Source: Qaidamihabitans albus (GTDB lineage: Bacteria; Actinomycetota; Actinomycetes; Mycobacteriales; Pseudonocardiaceae). Taken from it: a stretch of DNA of 64,000 nucleotides. The notes under the pieces were generated by a model. The model made no database searches. It was not told the DNA's origin and saw only the letters and a program-made list of their open reading frames with translations. A program made the position numbers and the translations under genes. Below, piece after piece: positions 19,811 through 30,325 of the stretch. The stretch spans positions 124,001-188,000 of the forward strand of contig NZ_JAEHOB010000006.1 in the NCBI RefSeq assembly GCF_016464705.1, given 5' to 3'. The stretch's first letter is position 1, and every line of letters begins with the position of its first letter.

Positions 19811-20575
19811 TCAGCCCATCGCGTGCACGCCGCCGTCGACCCAGATCATCGACCCGGTGGTGGCCGGCAGCCAGTCGGAAAGCACCGCGCAGATCGTCTT
19901 CGCGACCGGTGTCGGATCCTCGGTGTCCCAGCCGAGCGGAGCGCGGTCGCCCCACGAGTTCTCCAGCTCCTCGAAACCCGGGATCGACTTCGCGGCCATC
20001 GTCTTCACCGGCCCGGCCGTGACCAGGTTCACCCGGATCCCGCGCGGGCCGAGATCCCGCGCGAGGTAGCGGTTGACCGACTCCAGCGCCGCCTTCGCGA
20101 CGCCCATCCAGTTGTAGGCGGGCCAGGCGAAACGCGCGTCGAAGTCCATGCCGACGATCGACGAGCCGCGGTCCAGCAGCGGCAGCGTCGCCACCGCCAG
20201 CGACTTCAGCGAGTACGCCGACACCTCCACCGCCTTCGCGACGTCCTCGGCGGGCGCGTCGAGGAACGGCGCGCCGAGGCAGCTCTGGGGGGCGAAGCCG
20301 ATCGAGTGCAGCACGCCGTCCAGCCCGTCGGCGTGCTCCCGAACCCGGTCGGCGAGCGTGTCGAGGTGCTCGGCGTTCTGCACGTCGAGCTCGATCACGG
20401 GCGCGGGCTCGGGCAGCCGCTTGGCGATGCGTTCGACCAGCGAGAGACGGCCGAAGCCGGTCAGGATCACCTGCGCGCCCTGCTCCTGCGCGGCCCTGGC
20501 CGCATGGAACGCGATCGACGCGTCGGTGATCACGCCGGTGATGAGCAGGCGCTTGCCTTCGAGCAGTCCGGACAC
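19811..20575 (-). CDS. inhA: NADH-dependent enoyl-ACP reductase (InhA/FabI)
   Basis: The final reduction of the type II fatty-acid elongation cycle. A 254-residue short-chain-dehydrogenase fold with [20 protein letters not shown] (cofactor loop), LHSIGFAP, the active-site Tyr/Lys in [13 protein letters not shown] and a [10 protein letters not shown] end. GTG 20575 is chosen because GGAGG lies a few bases upstream; the longer open frame adds an unrelated tail. It is transcribed with fabG (52 bases upstream) and probably with hemH. Residues shaping isoniazid-NAD and triclosan binding are in the usual places, but sensitivity cannot be judged here. Confidence 0.95.
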   Translation of the reverse strand: MSGLLEGKRLLITGVITDASIAFHAARAAQEQGAQVILTGFGRLSLVERIAKRLPEPAPVIELDVQNAEHLDTLADRVREHADGLDGVLHSIGFAPQSCLGAPFLDAPAEDVAKAVEVSAYSLKSLAVATLPLLDRGSSIVGMDFDARFAWPAYNWMGVAKAALESVNRYLARDLGPRGIRVNLVTAGPVKTMAAKSIPGFEELENSWGDRAPLGWDTEDPTPVAKTICAVLSDWLPATTGSMIWVDGGVHAMG

Positions 20576-20627
20576 CAGTCCTCCAGTGGGAGAGAGATAC
20601 GGCAACGTCGGGGTCGTGAGTGGAGGG

Positions 20628-21383
<756 letters not shown>

Positions 21384-21489
21384 CTATCGGCTCGCGTGAC
21401 GCCAGTCGCGGGCACGGCGCCGCTACGCTCGGGTAACCCGGCATGGCGTTCGACACAGCGGCCCGGAGAGCCGGAGGAAAGGGTGTGGC

Positions 21490-22149
21490 GTGCGAGTACT
21501 GCTCGTCGAGGACGACGACGGGGTCGCGGGCGCGCTCGCGGAGAGCCTGCACGACCGCGGTCATGCCGTCGACCGGGCCGCCCGCGGCGCCGACGCGCTC
21601 ACCCGTCACCGGGAGGCCGACCTGGTGCTGCTGGATCTCGGGCTGCCCGACACCGACGGCCTCGAGGTGCTGCGCAAGATCCGCCAGGTCTCCGGTGTGC
21701 CGGTCGTCGTGCTGACCGCGCGGGGCGACGAGCGTTCCGTCGTCCGCGGCCTGCGCCTCGGCGCCGACGACTACCTCACCAAGCCCGTCGGTCTCGCCGA
21801 GCTGCTGGCCCGGATGGACGCCGTGCTGCGCCGCACCGCGGGCCCGGCCGTCGCGGCCGGGGAGGTGGTCCGGGTCGCCGACGTCGAGATCGACCTCGCC
21901 GCCCGGCGCGTCGTCGCGGGCGGCGAGGAGGTGCCGCTGACGACCAAGGAGTTCGACGTGCTCGCCGTGCTCGCCGCCCGGGCCGGCACCGCGGTGAGCA
22001 GGCAGCAGGTGCTCGACGAGGTGTGGGGGGACGCCTACCTGGCCGTCTCGCGGTCGCTGGACGTGCACGTGACCCAGCTGCGCGCGAAGCTCGGCAGGCC
22101 GGGCCTGCTGGCGACGATCCGGGGCTTCGGCTACCGGCTGGGCGAGTGA
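21490..22149 (+). CDS. OmpR-family response regulator (TctD-like)
   Basis: A 219-residue DNA-binding response regulator. The receiver domain has acidic residues at VLLVEDDDG, the phosphorylated Asp49 in LVLLDLGLPD, a Thr in VVLTARGD and Lys in DDYLTKPVGL. The C-terminal winged helix shows VPLTTKEFDVLAVLAA and SLDVHVTQLRAKLG. Start GTG 21490, with GGAGG a little far upstream. It is followed after 3 bases by its sensor kinase and then by a TAXI solute-binding lipoprotein, the arrangement of TctD-TctE-like sensing systems. Target genes are unknown. Confidence 0.92.
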   Translation: MRVLLVEDDDGVAGALAESLHDRGHAVDRAARGADALTRHREADLVLLDLGLPDTDGLEVLRKIRQVSGVPVVVLTARGDERSVVRGLRLGADDYLTKPVGLAELLARMDAVLRRTAGPAVAAGEVVRVADVEIDLAARRVVAGGEEVPLTTKEFDVLAVLAARAGTAVSRQQVLDEVWGDAYLAVSRSLDVHVTQLRAKLGRPGLLATIRGFGYRLGE

Positions 22150-22152
22150 GCA

Positions 22153-23544
22153 ATGCGCGCCCGGCTGCTGCTCGTGCTGGTCGTGTTCGCGCTCGCGGCC
22201 GTCGCCGGGTTCGCCACGCCGCTGCTGCGCAGCACGGCCGAGCAGCGCACGCAGCAGCTGGCCATCGGCCGCGACGCCGACATCGACCGGTTCGTGGTCC
22301 TCGCCCAGCAGGCCGTCGACTCGGGCGACACCACTGCCCTCGCCGCGGACGCGCGGCGCTACGCCGAGCTCTACGGCGAGGGCGTCGTGGTGGTCGACGC
22401 CCGCCGCGAACCGCTGACCCAGGCGGGCCTGTCGCTGACCGACCCCGGAGTGCGCGCGGTCGTGGAGGGTGCGCTGCGCAACCAGCCCGGTCCCCAGCCG
22501 CCCACGCTCAGCCCCTGGTCGGCGGAGCCCGTGCTGCTCGCCCGGCCGGTCGGGACCGGCACGCGGGTCGCCGGAGCCGTCGTGCTGCGGGCATCGGTGA
22601 CACCGGCGGCCGCCGACGTGGCCCGCCGCTGGACGGCCGTCGGGCTGGGCGCGCTGCTGGCCGCCACGGCGTTCGTGCTGCTGGCGATGCTGCTCGCCCG
22701 GTGGGTGGTGCGGCCACTGCACGCGCTCGAGGACGGGGTCCGTGCCGTCACCGCGGGGCGGCGCGCGCAGGTCCCGGCCGGGGCCGGGCCCCGAGAGCTG
22801 CGGTCGCTGGCGGCGTCGTTCAACCGGATGTCCGACGCGGTCGTCGAGTCCGCCGATCAGCAGCGCAGGCTCGTCGCCGACGCCTCGCACCAGCTGCGCA
22901 ACCCGCTCGCCGCACTGCGACTGCGGGTGGACTCGCTCGGGACGTCGGTCAGCGGCGAGGGCCGCCGGGCCTACGAGGCGACCGTCGCCGAGGTGGAACG
23001 GCTGGAGTCGCTGGCCGACGGGCTGCTGGCGCTCGCCCTCGCCGAGAGCACCGCGACGCGGCTGGCCGCGGGTGCCCCGGCGGGGGAACCTTGCGACGTC
23101 GCGGCGGTCGCCGCCGACCGGGCCGACGCCTGGCGGGCCGCGGCCGACCGGGCCGGCGTCCGGCTCACGCTGCGCGGCGACGGCCGCGTGCTCGCGGACT
23201 GCCCCGAGCCGGAGCTCGCCCAGGTGCTCGACGTCGTACTGGACAACGCCATCCACTACGCCGGCCGCGGTGCCCGCGTAGAGCTGGCCTGGACGTTCGA
23301 GCCCGCGGACGGCCTCGCCCGGCTCGTCGTCAGCGACGACGGGCCGGGGCTGAGCGCCGAAGGACTGGCCAAGGCGACCGACCGGTTCTGGCGGGCGGGC
23401 GGCGACGGTGCCCCGCGCGGCACCGGGCTTGGCCTCGCGATCGCGCACCGGCAGGTCACCGGCCGGGGTGGCCGGCTGGAACTGCGGCCGGTGCGGCCAC
23501 ACGGGCTGGCCGTGCGGATCACCCTCCCGGTGGGTGCGGGATGA
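22153..23544 (+). CDS. Sensor histidine kinase (TctE-like)
   Basis: A 463-residue membrane kinase. Membrane segment 1 spans about 1-24, the extracellular sensor about 25-158 and segment 2 about 160-182. HAMP covers about 183-235. The phospho-acceptor is His246 in ADASHQLRNPLAAL. The catalytic ATPase domain has LDNAIHYA (N box), VSDDGPGLS (G1) and GTGLGLAIAH (G2). It overlaps the downstream TAXI lipoprotein gene by ATGA (23541-23544). The lipoprotein probably delivers the ligand to the sensor domain. Confidence 0.92.
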   Translation: MRARLLLVLVVFALAAVAGFATPLLRSTAEQRTQQLAIGRDADIDRFVVLAQQAVDSGDTTALAADARRYAELYGEGVVVVDARREPLTQAGLSLTDPGVRAVVEGALRNQPGPQPPTLSPWSAEPVLLARPVGTGTRVAGAVVLRASVTPAAADVARRWTAVGLGALLAATAFVLLAMLLARWVVRPLHALEDGVRAVTAGRRAQVPAGAGPRELRSLAASFNRMSDAVVESADQQRRLVADASHQLRNPLAALRLRVDSLGTSVSGEGRRAYEATVAEVERLESLADGLLALALAESTATRLAAGAPAGEPCDVAAVAADRADAWRAAADRAGVRLTLRGDGRVLADCPEPELAQVLDVVLDNAIHYAGRGARVELAWTFEPADGLARLVVSDDGPGLSAEGLAKATDRFWRAGGDGAPRGTGLGLAIAHRQVTGRGGRLELRPVRPHGLAVRITLPVGAG

Positions 23545-24485
23545 CCGTCGCCCGCCGGACCGCGCTGCTCGGCGGTCTCGCCGCCGCGCTGGCCGGCTGT
23601 TCCGGCCCCGGCTACCGGGGGCCGCAGCGCTCACTGACCATCGCCGCCGGCGAGCGCGGCGGCTTCTACCTGGCCTTCGCCGAGTTGCTGGCCGCCGAGC
23701 TCGACCGCGCGGAGCCGCGGCTGCACTGCGCCGCCGTCTCCACGGAGGCGAGCGTGGACAACATCGGGCTGGTCCGTGACGGCGAGGCCGATCTGGCGCT
23801 CACGCTGGCCGACGCCGTCGAGGCCGCGGTCACCGGCGCGGCACCGTTCCCGGGCCGGGTGCCGCTGCGGGCGATCGGCCGCGTGTACGAGAACTACCTC
23901 CAGTTCGTCGCGCGGGCCGACGGTCCGGTGCGGACGGTCGGCGACCTCGCCGGACGGCGGGTCTCCCTCGGTGCGGCCGGCTCAGGGGCCGCGCTGACCG
24001 GGGACCGGCTGCTCGCCGCGGCCGGGCTGTCCGCCCGGACCGGCCACCTGCCGCTGGCCGAGGCCGTCGCGGCACTGCGGGAGCGGCGGATCGACGCGCT
24101 GCTGTGGTCCGGCGGGGTGCCGACGCCGGCGCTGGCGGAGCTGAACCGCCGGGCCGGGCTCGTGCTGCTGCCGCTGGACGGCGTCCTGCCCGCGCTGCGC
24201 GCCGCGCACGGACCCGTCTACCAGGAGGTCCGGGTACCCGCCGACGCCTACGCGGGCGTCCCGGCCGTGCCGACCATCGGCGTGGCGAACCTGCTGGTGT
24301 CCGCCCCCAGCCTGCCGGACGACGTGGCGGCGGCCGTCACCCGCGTGCTCGGCACGAGAGCGGCGAACCTGGTGCCCGAGCAGGCCGTCGGCGCGCAGTA
24401 CCTCGACGTGCGCACGCTGATCGGAACGCGGTCGGTGCCGCTGCATCCCGGCGCCGCCGCGGCGTACCGTGCACTGCACGGTTGA
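23541..24485 (+). CDS. TAXI-family solute-binding lipoprotein
   Basis: A 314-residue lipoprotein with the signal ALLGGLAAALAGC (lipobox Cys near 20). The mature part matches TAXI-type TRAP substrate-binding proteins: LTIAAGERGGFYLAFAELLA, VSTEASVDNIGLVRDGEADLAL and RAIGRVYENYLQFVA. The TRAP permease genes expected for transport are not in this neighbourhood. The gene instead overlaps a sensor kinase, so it more likely acts as a ligand receptor for that kinase. Start ATG 23541, translationally coupled to the kinase. The ligand is unknown; TAXI family members bind small carboxylates or amino acids. Confidence 0.88.
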   Translation: MTVARRTALLGGLAAALAGCSGPGYRGPQRSLTIAAGERGGFYLAFAELLAAELDRAEPRLHCAAVSTEASVDNIGLVRDGEADLALTLADAVEAAVTGAAPFPGRVPLRAIGRVYENYLQFVARADGPVRTVGDLAGRRVSLGAAGSGAALTGDRLLAAAGLSARTGHLPLAEAVAALRERRIDALLWSGGVPTPALAELNRRAGLVLLPLDGVLPALRAAHGPVYQEVRVPADAYAGVPAVPTIGVANLLVSAPSLPDDVAAAVTRVLGTRAANLVPEQAVGAQYLDVRTLIGTRSVPLHPGAAAAYRALHG

Positions 24486-24510
24486 TCACCGAGCCGGAGA
24501 GGAGCGGGCC

Positions 24511-24936
24511 GTGGGGCAGCGGGAACCCGTCGTGCGGATGCCGTTGAAGGTGCGCTACCACGAGTGCGACCCGCAGGGGATCGTCTTCAACGCGAACTAC
24601 CTCGCCTACGTGGACATGGCCTCCTTCGAGTTCTGCGCGGCGCTGTTCGGCTCGCACGCCCGGCTGCTGGAGCGCGGGATCGACATGGTCGTGGCCGAGA
24701 CGAACCTGCGCTACCGCGCGCCGAGCCGCTTCGAGGACGAGCTCGTGGTCGGTCTTAGCGTCGAGCACGTCGGCACCACCTCGCTGGTGCTCGGCATCCG
24801 CATCGACCGTGGGGACGAGCTCGTCCTCGAAGGCAGCAACCGCTACGTGTGGATCGACACCACCGGGCACCGGCCGACGCCGCCGCCGGACGACGTGCGC
24901 TGGATCCTCCACGACGCCCGGCGCGGCGGCTGGTGA
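24511..24936 (+). CDS. Hotdog-fold acyl-CoA thioesterase (YbgC/4HBT type)
   Basis: A 141-residue hotdog-fold enzyme. The signature KVRYHECDPQGIVFNANYL followed by YVDMASFEF carries the catalytic Asp of 4-hydroxybenzoyl-CoA-type thioesterases. VVAETNLRYRAPSRFEDEL is the second conserved block. GTG 24511 is chosen with AGGAG seven bases upstream; an earlier in-frame ATG (24469) would overlap the TAXI gene. It lies 25 bases after that gene on the same strand and could be co-transcribed, but no functional link is obvious. Confidence 0.87.
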   Translation: MGQREPVVRMPLKVRYHECDPQGIVFNANYLAYVDMASFEFCAALFGSHARLLERGIDMVVAETNLRYRAPSRFEDELVVGLSVEHVGTTSLVLGIRIDRGDELVLEGSNRYVWIDTTGHRPTPPPDDVRWILHDARRGGW

Positions 24937-24948
24937 CCGCCGCCCGGG

Positions 24949-24965
24949 CAGGCGCTCACGAGCCC
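24949..24965 (-). repeat. Half repeat element at the phoD stop
   Basis: GGGCTCGTGAGCGCC (minus strand) contains the CTCGTGAG arm of the Ser-stop element, with the phoD TGA inside (24958-24956). No opposite arm or core is present. Confidence 0.5.
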
Positions 24966-26542
24966 TCCCGCACACCGGGACGGCCGTCCTCGACGACGTA
25001 GGTCGCGCGGGTGCGGACGGGCGCGCCGGGCCTGGTGACGTACGGAACGACCCGGAAGTCGCTGCGCCACCGCCGGCGGTTGACGTTCACCCGCACGTAG
25101 CCGCGCTGGGCGTTGAAGAACCGCATATGCGGGTTGGCCGCGAGGAACTCCTGCCCGGTCGGTGTCATGTCGGCACCGTCGCCGCCACTGGTGATGGAGG
25201 TGCCGACGAACTCGCTGCCCACGGTGGGCGAGGCCGGATCGGTGAAGTCCCGCTTGAGGTCCCAGGCATAGTTCTGGTGCCGGTCACCGGTGATCACCAC
25301 GAGGTTGCGCACCCCGCGGGCCTGCGCCTCGGCCAGCACCCGGTCGCGCTCGGCCGCGTAGCCGTCCCACGGGTCGAGCCACACCTCCGTCGCCGGACCC
25401 GCGTCACGGTCGGTCTGGCCCATCGGCGCCTGGTTGCCGAGCACCTGCCACCTGGCCCGGGACGTGCTGAACCCGTCGAGCACCCAGTCGCGCTGCCGCC
25501 CACCGAGGATCGTGCGGTCGGGGTCGAGCCGTTCGGTGCAGGTCGCCGAAGCACCGTCGCCGCACGGCTGGTCGTCGCGGTACTGCCGGGTGTCCAGCAT
25601 GGTGAAGTCGGCGAGCCTGCCGTAGGACAGCCTCCGATGCAGGTGCACGTCCGGCCCGGAGGGCAGCTGCGCGTGCCGGAAGGGCATGTTCTCGTACATC
25701 GCCTGGAACGCGATCGCCCTGCGCCGCCGGAACTCGCCGGGGTCGTCACCGTCCTGCGAGATGTCGCCTGCCCAGTTGTTGTCCACCTCGTGGTCGTCGA
25801 TGGTCATGATCCACGGGAAGCGCGCGTGTGCCCGTCGCAGCGGGGCCTCGGACTTGTAGAGCGCGTACTGCAGCCGGTAGCGGGCGAGGTCGAGCGTCTC
25901 GCCGTGGAAGCGCTCGTCCACCTCCACCCCGCGCCGGTTGTCGGCCACGCCGTACTCGTAGAGGTAGTCGCCGAGGTGCACCACCAGGTCGAGGTCCTCT
26001 TCCGCGAGATGCTCGTAGGCGGTGTAGTAGCCGTCCTGCCATGCCTGGCACGAGGCGAAGGCGAAGTTCAGCTCGCGGGGGTTCGCCCAGCGGGCCGGAG
26101 TCGTCCTGGTCCGGCCCGTCGTCGAGACCTCACCGCCCGCGCGGAAGCGGTAGAAGTACTCGCGGCCGGGTGCGAGGCCGCGAACCTCCGGGTGCACCGA
26201 ATGCCCGAGCTCCGGCGTCGCGACGGCGCTGCCCCGGCGCACGACGCCGCGGAATCGCTCGTCGACCGCGACCTCGTACTCCACCCGGACGGGCCGTGCC
26301 GGCATGCCGCCCGTGCCGTCCTCGGCGAACGGCTCGGGAGCCAGCCGGGTCCACAGCACCACGCTGTCGGGTGCCGGATCGCCGGAAGCCACCCCGAGCG
26401 TGAACGGGTCCCTTCCCCGGACCGGCGCGGCGAGCGAACCCGCCGCGTTCCACGCGCCGGTGCCGAGCAGCACGGCCGCGGCACCGGCCGATCCGTAACC
26501 GAGAAACCGACGGCGGGACAATCTCGACGAACGCGCGGCCAC
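24956..26542 (-). CDS. PhoD-like alkaline phosphatase, Tat-exported
   Basis: A secreted phosphodiesterase/phosphatase that releases phosphate outside the cell. 528 residues. The twin-arginine signal SRRRFLGYGSAGAAAVLLG lies near the N-terminus, followed by the PhoD N-terminal domain (FTLGVASGDPAPDSVVLWTRL). The metal and active-site blocks are FASCQAWQDGYYTAY, HLGDYLYEYG, MTIDDHEVDNNWAGD, VITGDRHQNYAWDL and FVGTSITSGGDG. GTG 26542 is chosen for its GGAGG and because the signal peptide then has normal length. It ends Gly-Ser within GGGCTCGTGAGCGC, one half of the repeat element. Divergent from trmL. PhoP control would be expected, but I cannot point to a box. Confidence 0.93.
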   Translation of the reverse strand: MAARSSRLSRRRFLGYGSAGAAAVLLGTGAWNAAGSLAAPVRGRDPFTLGVASGDPAPDSVVLWTRLAPEPFAEDGTGGMPARPVRVEYEVAVDERFRGVVRRGSAVATPELGHSVHPEVRGLAPGREYFYRFRAGGEVSTTGRTRTTPARWANPRELNFAFASCQAWQDGYYTAYEHLAEEDLDLVVHLGDYLYEYGVADNRRGVEVDERFHGETLDLARYRLQYALYKSEAPLRRAHARFPWIMTIDDHEVDNNWAGDISQDGDDPGEFRRRRAIAFQAMYENMPFRHAQLPSGPDVHLHRRLSYGRLADFTMLDTRQYRDDQPCGDGASATCTERLDPDRTILGGRQRDWVLDGFSTSRARWQVLGNQAPMGQTDRDAGPATEVWLDPWDGYAAERDRVLAEAQARGVRNLVVITGDRHQNYAWDLKRDFTDPASPTVGSEFVGTSITSGGDGADMTPTGQEFLAANPHMRFFNAQRGYVRVNVNRRRWRSDFRVVPYVTRPGAPVRTRATYVVEDGRPGVREGS

Positions 26543-26648
26543 AGGTCCTCCAATGGTGTGACGGTGGGAACAGGAGAATCGTCGGTTTCCGACGTGACCG
26601 GCGAGCCGCACGTGAACGAACGACGGATTAACGGAGAAGATCAGCACT

Positions 26649-27113
26649 GTGTTCCGGATCGTGTTCTACCGCCCCGAGATCCCGCCCAACACCGGCAACG
26701 CGATCCGGCTGGCCGCCAACACCGGGTGCGAGCTGCACCTGATCGAGCCGCTGGGCTTCTCGCTGGAGTCGAAGTACGTGCGCCGCGCGGGGCTGGACTA
26801 CCACGACCTGGCCCACCTGCGCGTGCATCCGGACCTCGGCACGGCCTGGCGCGAGCTCGCGCCGGAGCACGTGTACGCGTTCAGCACCACGGCGACCCGC
26901 TGCTACACCGACGTGTCCTACGCCGAGGGGGACGTGTTGCTGTTCGGCCCCGAGTCGGTGGGGCTGCCCGAGGAGGTGCTGCGGGACCCGATCGTCACCG
27001 ACCGGCTGCGGCTGCCGATGCTGCCCACCTCACGCTCGATCAACCTCACCAACACCGCGTCGATCGCGGTCTACGAGGCGTGGCGGCAGCACGGCTTCCG
27101 CGGCACGCGCTGA
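26649..27113 (+). CDS. trmL: tRNA (cytidine/uridine-34 2'-O)-methyltransferase
   Basis: A 154-residue SPOUT methyltransferase that methylates the wobble ribose of certain leucine tRNAs. It shows EIPPNTGNAIRLAANTGC, LLFGPESVGLP and the trefoil-knot SAM site LPMLPTSRSINLTNTASI. The length matches TrmL. Start GTG 26649, with GGAGAAG about 8 bases upstream. It converges on the vWA membrane-protein gene, with 6 bases between the stops. Confidence 0.9.
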   Translation: MFRIVFYRPEIPPNTGNAIRLAANTGCELHLIEPLGFSLESKYVRRAGLDYHDLAHLRVHPDLGTAWRELAPEHVYAFSTTATRCYTDVSYAEGDVLLFGPESVGLPEEVLRDPIVTDRLRLPMLPTSRSINLTNTASIAVYEAWRQHGFRGTR

Positions 27114-27119
27114 ACGGGG

Positions 27120-28100
27120 TCAGGGCAGGCGCTGCCCGATGAACAGCGAAGCCCCCGCGGCCGAGATGAGCATGATCGTCCCCAGTGCCACCCACGGCTT
27201 GCTGGCGTCCACGTCCTTGGTCTCGTAGCCGATCTGCTCGCCGAGGCTCGCGTACACCTGCTTCAGCTGCTCGGCGGTCGCCGCCTTGTAGAAGTCGCCG
27301 CCGGAAAGGCGCGCGATCTCCTGCATCGACGCGTCGTCGACCTCGACCGGCACCTCCTTGCCCTCGATGTCGACGGTGCCGTGGGAGGTGCCGAAGGAGA
27401 TCGTCGTGACCGGAATGTCCCTCTGCTTGGCCATGCCGGCCGCGGTGAACGCGCCGCGCGGCGCGTACTCGTCCTGCGGGACGGTCTGCTTGCCGTCGGT
27501 CATCAGCACGATCCGCGCGGGCGGCGGCCCCTCCGCGCCGCCGACCACGGCGGAGAAGCTCTCGATCGACTGCAGCGCGGCGAAGATGCCCTCACCGGTC
27601 GCCGTGGACTGGGCCAGCTTCAGGTTGTCGATCGCCGTCACGACCCCCTCGCGCTCGGTGGTCGGTGCCACGAGCACGGTGGCGGTGCCGGCGAAGGAGA
27701 TCAGGCCGAGGTTGACGCCGGGGGTCAGCCCCTTCGCGAACTGACGCGCGGCGTCCTGCGCCGCCCTGAGCCGGCTGGGCTCCACATCGGTGGCCTCCAT
27801 CGACAGCGACACGTCGATCACCAGCATGACCGTCGCGCGGTTGCGCGGCACCTTCTGCTCGGCGGTCGGGCCGGCGAGGGCGAAGGTGAGCAGCAGCAGC
27901 GACACGATCAGCAGCGCGGCGGGCAGGTGCCGTGTCCAGCCCTGGCTGCGCGGCGCGACCCGTTCCAGCAGCTCCAGGTTGGAGAACCGCATGGTGCGTC
28001 TGCGGCGGGCCCGCATGGCGACCACGTAGCCGACCGCCACCGCGGCGACCACGAGCAGCAGCAGGAACCACCAGGGCGAGCTGAACCCGGTCAGGCTCAT
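27120..28100 (-). CDS. Membrane vWA-domain protein of the MoxR module
   Basis: 326 residues. Membrane segments near 12-30 and 60-80 flank a short cytoplasmic loop. A vWA domain follows with VMLVIDVSLSMEATD (metal site DxSxS) and IVLMTDGKQT. A closing membrane segment lies near 300-322. It overlaps the DUF58 gene by ATGA (28097-28100). Together with moxR and DUF58 it matches M. tuberculosis Rv1479-Rv1481, a chaperone-like module next to the ripA peptidoglycan hydrolase. The client is unproven. Confidence 0.9.
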   Translation of the reverse strand: MSLTGFSSPWWFLLLLVVAAVAVGYVVAMRARRRRTMRFSNLELLERVAPRSQGWTRHLPAALLIVSLLLLTFALAGPTAEQKVPRNRATVMLVIDVSLSMEATDVEPSRLRAAQDAARQFAKGLTPGVNLGLISFAGTATVLVAPTTEREGVVTAIDNLKLAQSTATGEGIFAALQSIESFSAVVGGAEGPPPARIVLMTDGKQTVPQDEYAPRGAFTAAGMAKQRDIPVTTISFGTSHGTVDIEGKEVPVEVDDASMQEIARLSGGDFYKAATAEQLKQVYASLGEQIGYETKDVDASKPWVALGTIMLISAAGASLFIGQRLP

Positions 28101-29038
28101 GACGCGGCTCCCGACCAGCCGCGCTTGCGGGCGACGACGAACCGCACGGTGTCGGCGATCCAGTCAGAGTCGGTACGCAGCACCAGGTGCCCCGCACCGG
28201 CCTGGCGCAGCGCGCGGGCGACGTCCGCGCGATGTGCCTGCGCCGCCGCGGCGAACTCCTTGCGCAGCAGTGCGGAGGCCTTCACCTCGCGCTGGCGGCC
28301 CGTCTCCGGGTCCGCCAGCACCACGGTGCCGACCTCGGGCAGGTCCACGTCGCGCGGGTCGACCACCTCGATGCCGACGAGCTCGTGCCGCGCCGACAGC
28401 GCGCGCAGCGGCCGCTCCCAGGCGGTCCCGCCGAGGAAGTCGGAGACGACGACCGCGAGGCCGCGGCGCCGCGGCGGCCTGCGGAGCTGCTCGATCGCGG
28501 CGGCAAGGTCGCCGCGGGTGCCCTCCTCCGCGCGGGGCATCTCGGCCACCTTGCGCACCAGGTTGCGGGAATGGGCGAGCCCGCCCCTGGCCGGCAGCCG
28601 CTCGGTCCGCGCGCCGTTGGAGATCAGTGCGCCGAGCCGGTTGCCGCCACCGCTGGTGAGGTACGCGATCGCCGCGACGGCGCACACCACGAGGTCCCGC
28701 TTCTCGCAGAACGCCGTGCCGAAGTCCAGGCTCGCCGACAGGTCGGCGACCACCCACGTCTCCAGCTCGCGGTCGGCCACGGACTCCCGGATGTGCGGCA
28801 CCGTCGTGCGAGCGGTGACCGCCCAGTCCATCCGGCGCACGTCGTCGCCCGGCTGGTACGGCCGCGCCTCACCGGGTTCCGACCCCGGCCCCGGCACCAG
28901 GCCGAGATGGTTGCCCTGCAGCAGGCCGTCGAGCCGGCGGCGCACGTCGAGCTCCAGCGTGCGCAGCCCGGCCTCGAGCCGCTCCCCGCGGAGCACCGGC
29001 GGTGCCCAGTCCGGCCGGCCGCCGTTCTCGTCCCTCAT
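28097..29038 (-). CDS. DUF58-domain protein of the MoxR module
   Basis: 313 residues, cytoplasmic. The DUF58 core is RPYQPGDDVRRMDWAVTART. A vWA-like domain follows: WVVADLSASLDFGTA, then AVVVSDFLGGTAW. It corresponds to M. tuberculosis Rv1480. ATG 29038 is the third of three ATGs spaced 11 bases apart in a tandem repeat; each earlier ATG opens a four-codon ORF whose ATGA overlaps the next start. This ATG leads directly into the conserved protein, so the start is well supported. It overlaps the downstream vWA gene. Confidence 0.9.
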   Translation of the reverse strand: MRDENGGRPDWAPPVLRGERLEAGLRTLELDVRRRLDGLLQGNHLGLVPGPGSEPGEARPYQPGDDVRRMDWAVTARTTVPHIRESVADRELETWVVADLSASLDFGTAFCEKRDLVVCAVAAIAYLTSGGGNRLGALISNGARTERLPARGGLAHSRNLVRKVAEMPRAEEGTRGDLAAAIEQLRRPPRRRGLAVVVSDFLGGTAWERPLRALSARHELVGIEVVDPRDVDLPEVGTVVLADPETGRQREVKASALLRKEFAAAAQAHRADVARALRQAGAGHLVLRTDSDWIADTVRFVVARKRGWSGAAS

Positions 29039-29064
29039 GACACCCTCATGACGCCCTCATGACA
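29032..29064 (-). repeat. Three 11-bp tandem repeats forming telescoped four-codon ORFs
   Basis: CCTCATGACRC occurs three times in a row. Read on the minus strand this places ATGs at 29060, 29049 and 29038. The first two open MRAS-stop (29060-29046) and MRVS-stop (29049-29035); each stop overlaps the next ATG as ATGA. The third ATG is the DUF58 start. An AAAGG lies before the first ATG, and GAGGG lies before the second and third. Confidence 0.75.
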
Positions 29065-29078
29065 CCTTTGCCTGTTCG

Positions 29079-30161
<1,083 letters not shown>

Positions 30162-30325
30162 GCCTAACCTCCTCGCTGGGTTTGTGTCCACCTACGCCGG
30201 GTGACCGTACCCGCTGGGCCGGACCCGGTTGATCGCGACCGTAGGGATCTCCAGCAAACCCGCTACCCGGTATGACCCCTGTGAAGACCCTCCGGCGCGG
30301 CCCGCCCGCGGGCCGCGACGCAGCG

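Noticed and set aside
23541-24485. TAXI protein as part of a complete TRAP transporter
   Set aside because: No DctQ/DctM-type membrane gene lies within reach; the gene overlaps a sensor kinase instead.
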